Shown here piece after piece: positions 6,306-8,573 of a stretch of DNA of 8,573 bases (positions are counted from its first letter, which is position 1; every line of letters starts with the position of its first letter). A program made the translations under genes and the position numbers. A model generated the notes under the pieces. The model saw only the letters and a list, made by a program, of their open reading frames with translations. It was not told the origin of the DNA and searched no databases. The stretch comes from Clostridiales bacterium UBA5888 (GTDB lineage Bacteria > Bacillota > Clostridia > Oscillospirales > Oscillospiraceae): assembly GCA_002431965.1 (NCBI GenBank), contig DJEW01000042.1:7407-15979 (forward strand). Direction: 5' to 3'.

Positions 6306-6987
6306 TTATTGAATTGCAGAATCGAATAGTCGGTTATCAAAAGTGCCGAGTTTCTGCGCGATTTTCTGCATTTTGAAATCAGTTACGCAGAGCAGCGCAA
6401 TATTCCAAATTATCATCTATTTGAGGATTGTGTAAGCTGTCTTTCTTATAACGCAAACTGTGCTCCAAAGCCGCCCAAGAGTCCATCGCCGTTGTCCGAA
6501 GTTGCAATTCATATTTTACTTTTTGAATACCAGAGTGAAAAGGAACTGGAACCTCAACAATCAAATGCAGGCTCCGATAGCCGTTCGGCTTCGGAGATTC
6601 AATGTAATCCTTCTCCTGCAAAAGCTCTAAAAAATGATCGGGACAACAAGGCATCCCGGATATCATATATGTCATTCACATATTCGCAGATAATGCGTAT
6701 GCCAGCCACATCATTCAGGTTTTCGGTAATAGACCGCGTCGTGAGCGGAAATCCTTTTCTGCGCAGCTTTTGAATACTGAGTGGCGTTTTCATGCGGCTC
6801 GAAAAAGAACGAATCGGATTATGTTTTCTACTTGCTTCAGCCTCTTTCTGCATAATATCCAGCCGCATTGTCACACATCGAATCGCGCTTTCGAAAGGGT
6901 CATGATCTGCTGATAATGTAAAATGAAAGCGGTAAATTCATCGTCATCCAGCAAGGTGGTATCAGAAAACAGGTAGTCAATATTCGT
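6306..6987 (-). pseudogene. Decayed RelA/SpoT-type small alarmone synthetase ((p)ppGpp synthetase)
   Basis: Three reading frames together give one RelA/SpoT-domain protein of about 227 residues, the size of RelP/RelQ-like small alarmone synthetases, which make (p)ppGpp from ATP and GTP/GDP. Segment 1 (6987-6926) gives NIDYLFSDTTLLDDDEFTAF. Segment 2 (about 6925-6630) gives HFTLSADHDPFESAIRCVTM, the RKHNPIRSFSSRMKTP region and NDVAGIRIICEYVNDIY. Segment 3 (about 6630-6382) gives EKDYIESPKPNGYRSLHLIV, YELQLRT and WAALEHSLRYKK. Segment 4 (to 6306) gives TDFKMQKIAQKLGTFDNRLF. Breaks: a lost base near 6925-6928, an extra T in a six-T run (6634-6629), and a shift near 6382-6395. The likely start is ACG at 6987, where ATG is expected, nine bases after AGGAGG (7002-6997). 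The usual SIxxKLxRKG motif reads SIQKLRRKG, suggesting one lost codon. The gene overlaps the 3' end of the MATE gene and was probably expressed with it. The synthetase motifs remain recognisable, so decay is recent, or some frameshifts are sequencing errors. Confidence 0.85.
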
Positions 6988-8350
6988 TTCGTACTGCCTC
7001 CTGCGTTGCGGGAAACATCATTTTCCGTGAAACGCGCACATACAAAATTGCGGCAAGACCAATCGAAAGAGCATCTGCCACAGGCTGCGCCCAGATCAGG
7101 CCGTTGATGCCAACCGCAGTCTGTAAAATGAACAATGCCGGGATAAAGATAATTCCTTGGCGGCTCAGGTTGATAATCAGGGCAGGAGTTGCTGCGCCCA
7201 TAGCCTGCAAGGTGTTGACCAACACATAGAACACGCCGAACAGGGAACTCGTCGTCAGTAAGATGCGTGAAAACTCTACCGCATAAGAATAGGCGTCTGG
7301 GTCAGATAAAAATGCGCTGACGATCTGGTTTGTGAACAGATAGCAGATCGCAGTTAACGCTGCGCCCAGCGCCAGCGCAAACAGCATTGCAAATCGAAAT
7401 GCCTTTTTGAAACGCTCCCACAACTTTGCGCCCACACAATAGCCCAAAAGCGGCTGTACGCCTTGACCCAAGCCTATGCAGACCATGCCTGTAATAGTAA
7501 CGACCTTCATTGCCACGCCCATACCAGCTACAGCCATATCACCGTATTGGGCAAGCTGGCTATTGATGATGATTTGGGAAATACTCATCAGTACAGAACC
7601 CAGTGCGGCAGGAATACCAATGGCACAAACTGGAACGCAGACTTTTCCGGGCAGTGAAAGCTCTTTGATTCGTACACTCAAATCCGATTTGCCGCGTACA
7701 AAATACAGGATGTAGTAGCCTGCACCCACAATATTACCAATTACCGTAGCGATTGCAGCACCTATGATGTTCCAGCCCAATGCCAGAATCATGATTGGGT
7801 CAAGAATAACATTCAGCAGATTGCCCAAAAGTTGCCCCATCATTGCTTCTGCCGATTTCCCCTCTGCACGAACAATATTCGAGAATGCACTGGATATAAG
7901 AAGAAAAGGGCCGCTTATGCTTACGATCATCAGATACGATTTAGCATATTCCCATGTTCCTTCACTTGCACCTACCAGCGCAAGAATAGAATCCATAAAC
8001 ACCATAAACAATGCGGCCATACCAATACCGATGATCACGCATCCCCACATACAAAACGCACAAACTTTTTTGGCATAATCCGTTTGTCCCTGTCCTAATG
8101 CACGGGAGATAGCCGATGTGCCACCCATGCCGAACACCGTGCCGACAGCCATAAACAGCAGGAATACCGGCATCGCCAGAGAAACAGCAGCTACCTGATA
8201 AGCATCGTGTGTCTGCCCCACAAAAAAGGTATCTGCCAGATTATAAATCAAAGTCATGAGCATCGCTGCCATGGCTGGCAAAGCACTTTTCAGCACTGCC
8301 TGTGAAACAGATGCCTTTTCAAAAAGTATTGTTGCTTTAGAATCTCTCAT
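6977..8350 (-). CDS. MATE-family multidrug efflux transporter (MepA-like)
   Basis: The 457-residue protein is full length for a MATE transporter, with about twelve hydrophobic helices in two homologous halves. Characteristic stretches are YNLADTFFVG at 36-45, GMGGTSAISRALGQGQ at 74-89, NIVRAEGKSAEAMMGQLLGNLLNVILDPIMI in the first half, and the matching GLGQGVQPLLGYCVGA in the second half. MATE pumps sit in the cytoplasmic membrane and export cationic drugs or dyes in exchange for Na+ or H+. The pair with an upstream MarR-type regulator resembles mepRA of Staphylococcus, so self-regulated drug efflux is a reasonable inference; the substrate is unknown. The ATG at 8350 is supported by GGAGG seven bases upstream. 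The last codons contain the AGGAGG and start region of the downstream alarmone synthetase remnant. Its base composition (26 G+C of 60 at 7681-7740) is far below that of mnmG (41 of 60 at 1861-1920), in line with separate acquisition. The frame is intact. Confidence 0.93.
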   Translation of the reverse strand: MRDSKATILFEKASVSQAVLKSALPAMAAMLMTLIYNLADTFFVGQTHDAYQVAAVSLAMPVFLLFMAVGTVFGMGGTSAISRALGQGQTDYAKKVCAFCMWGCVIIGIGMAALFMVFMDSILALVGASEGTWEYAKSYLMIVSISGPFLLISSAFSNIVRAEGKSAEAMMGQLLGNLLNVILDPIMILALGWNIIGAAIATVIGNIVGAGYYILYFVRGKSDLSVRIKELSLPGKVCVPVCAIGIPAALGSVLMSISQIIINSQLAQYGDMAVAGMGVAMKVVTITGMVCIGLGQGVQPLLGYCVGAKLWERFKKAFRFAMLFALALGAALTAICYLFTNQIVSAFLSDPDAYSYAVEFSRILLTTSSLFGVFYVLVNTLQAMGAATPALIINLSRQGIIFIPALFILQTAVGINGLIWAQPVADALSIGLAAILYVRVSRKMMFPATQEAVRNEY

Positions 8351-8371
8351 TTAACGTCCTCCAATTCGTTC

Positions 8372-8391
8372 GCTTGCTTTTAACAGCAAGC
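8372..8391 (-). promoter_or_regulatory. Perfect inverted repeat in the marR-MATE gap (possible operator or leader hairpin)
   Basis: GCTTGCT (8372-8378) and AGCAAGC (8385-8391) form a perfect 7-bp inverted repeat with a six-base spacer, in the 88-base gap between the MarR-type gene and the MATE gene. On the minus strand no U run follows, so it is not an ordinary terminator of marR. Its size and place fit a MarR-family operator controlling the pump, or an RNA hairpin in the leader. On the plus strand it is followed by T-rich sequence, but no plus-strand gene precedes it. Confidence 0.5.
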
Positions 8392-8438
8392 TATTATTTT
8401 ACTCAAAACAAATACCCATTTTTAGAAGGGCATCTGCT

Positions 8439-8573
8439 TTACTGTATTCCATCGCACACTTTTTTTAACAAGTGCAACAATGTCATTCTTTCCTCCATGG
8501 TCAAAGAACCCAGCAGTTTTTCATCTGCACATTTCATGTTTTCTTCTGCACTTTGGAAGCATTTTTCTCCTTT
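8439..8573 (-). CDS. MarR-family transcriptional regulator, C-terminal end (partial)
   Basis: Only the last 44 residues are present; the rest lies beyond position 8573. The sequence includes CFQSAEENMKCADEKLLGSL followed by TMEERMTLLHLLKKVCDGIQ and a stop. The pattern of a long amphipathic helix, then LT.EE...L..LL.K. near the C-terminus, is the dimerisation end of MarR-type winged-helix repressors. It lies directly upstream of a MATE pump in the same direction, as in mepR-mepA, which supports the call more than the fragment alone does. It probably represses itself and the pump and is released by pump substrates; this is inferred. The DNA-binding wing is not in the window. Confidence 0.7.
   Translation of the reverse strand, partial: KGEKCFQSAEENMKCADEKLLGSLTMEERMTLLHLLKKVCDGIQ

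Noticed and set aside
7463..8098. Several plus-strand open frames opposite the MATE gene
   Set aside because: Low-quality shadow frames without ribosome binding sites, antisense to an intact transporter.
1..8573. CRISPR array, insertion sequence, toxin-antitoxin pair, riboswitch or phage defence cassette
   Set aside because: I looked for spaced direct repeats, transposase or recombinase motifs, small paired genes and long structured leaders, and found none that could be supported.

Overview
The window looks like chromosome of a GC-rich gut-type Clostridia (Oscillospiraceae/Ruminococcaceae-like Firmicute). That placement is an inference from gene content (MnmG, TatD, AzlCD, MepR/MepA-like pair, RelA/SpoT-type small alarmone synthetase), strong AGGAGG ribosome binding sites and Firmicute-style promoters. 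No ribosomal RNA, clear tRNA, CRISPR array, transposase or integrase is visible.

Layout. (1) Positions 1-260, AT-richer: the start of a flavodoxin-domain gene leaving the window on the minus strand, with its own promoter. (2) Positions 271-1599: a minus-strand gene for a secreted, membrane-anchored surface protein of unrecognised function (Ig-like region, Pro/Thr/Ser linker, His/Cys-rich segment, C-terminal membrane helix, Arg-rich tail), with promoter and terminator. (3) Positions 1545-4354, plus strand, GC-rich: mnmG (tRNA U34 modification) and tatD (metal-dependent hydrolase/DNase) as a two-gene operon closed by a strong hairpin terminator. (4) Positions 4361-6058, minus strand: a CatA-like acetyltransferase followed by azlC and azlD, encoding a branched-chain amino acid exporter; azlC and azlD overlap by four bases. 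(5) Positions 6134-8573, minus strand, clearly lower GC: the end of a MarR-family regulator, a complete MATE efflux pump, and a decayed RelA/SpoT-type small alarmone synthetase overlapping the pump's 3' end, then a tRNA-like hairpin scrap and a bidirectional terminator.

How the parts fit. mnmG-tatD is housekeeping. The marR-MATE pair is a typical self-regulated multidrug efflux arrangement. The alarmone synthetase behind it would have been co-transcribed but now carries three frame disruptions, lacks a normal start codon and seems to lack one codon in a conserved motif. The CatA-azlCD operon couples an acyltransferase-fold protein of unknown substrate to an amino acid exporter. The sharp change in base composition near 6100-6300 suggests that block (5) was acquired separately from blocks (3) and (4).

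I did not find a convincing new multi-gene defence or mobile system. The items most worth a second look are the eroded alarmone synthetase, the CatA-like/AzlCD operon with its altered active site, and the surface protein.
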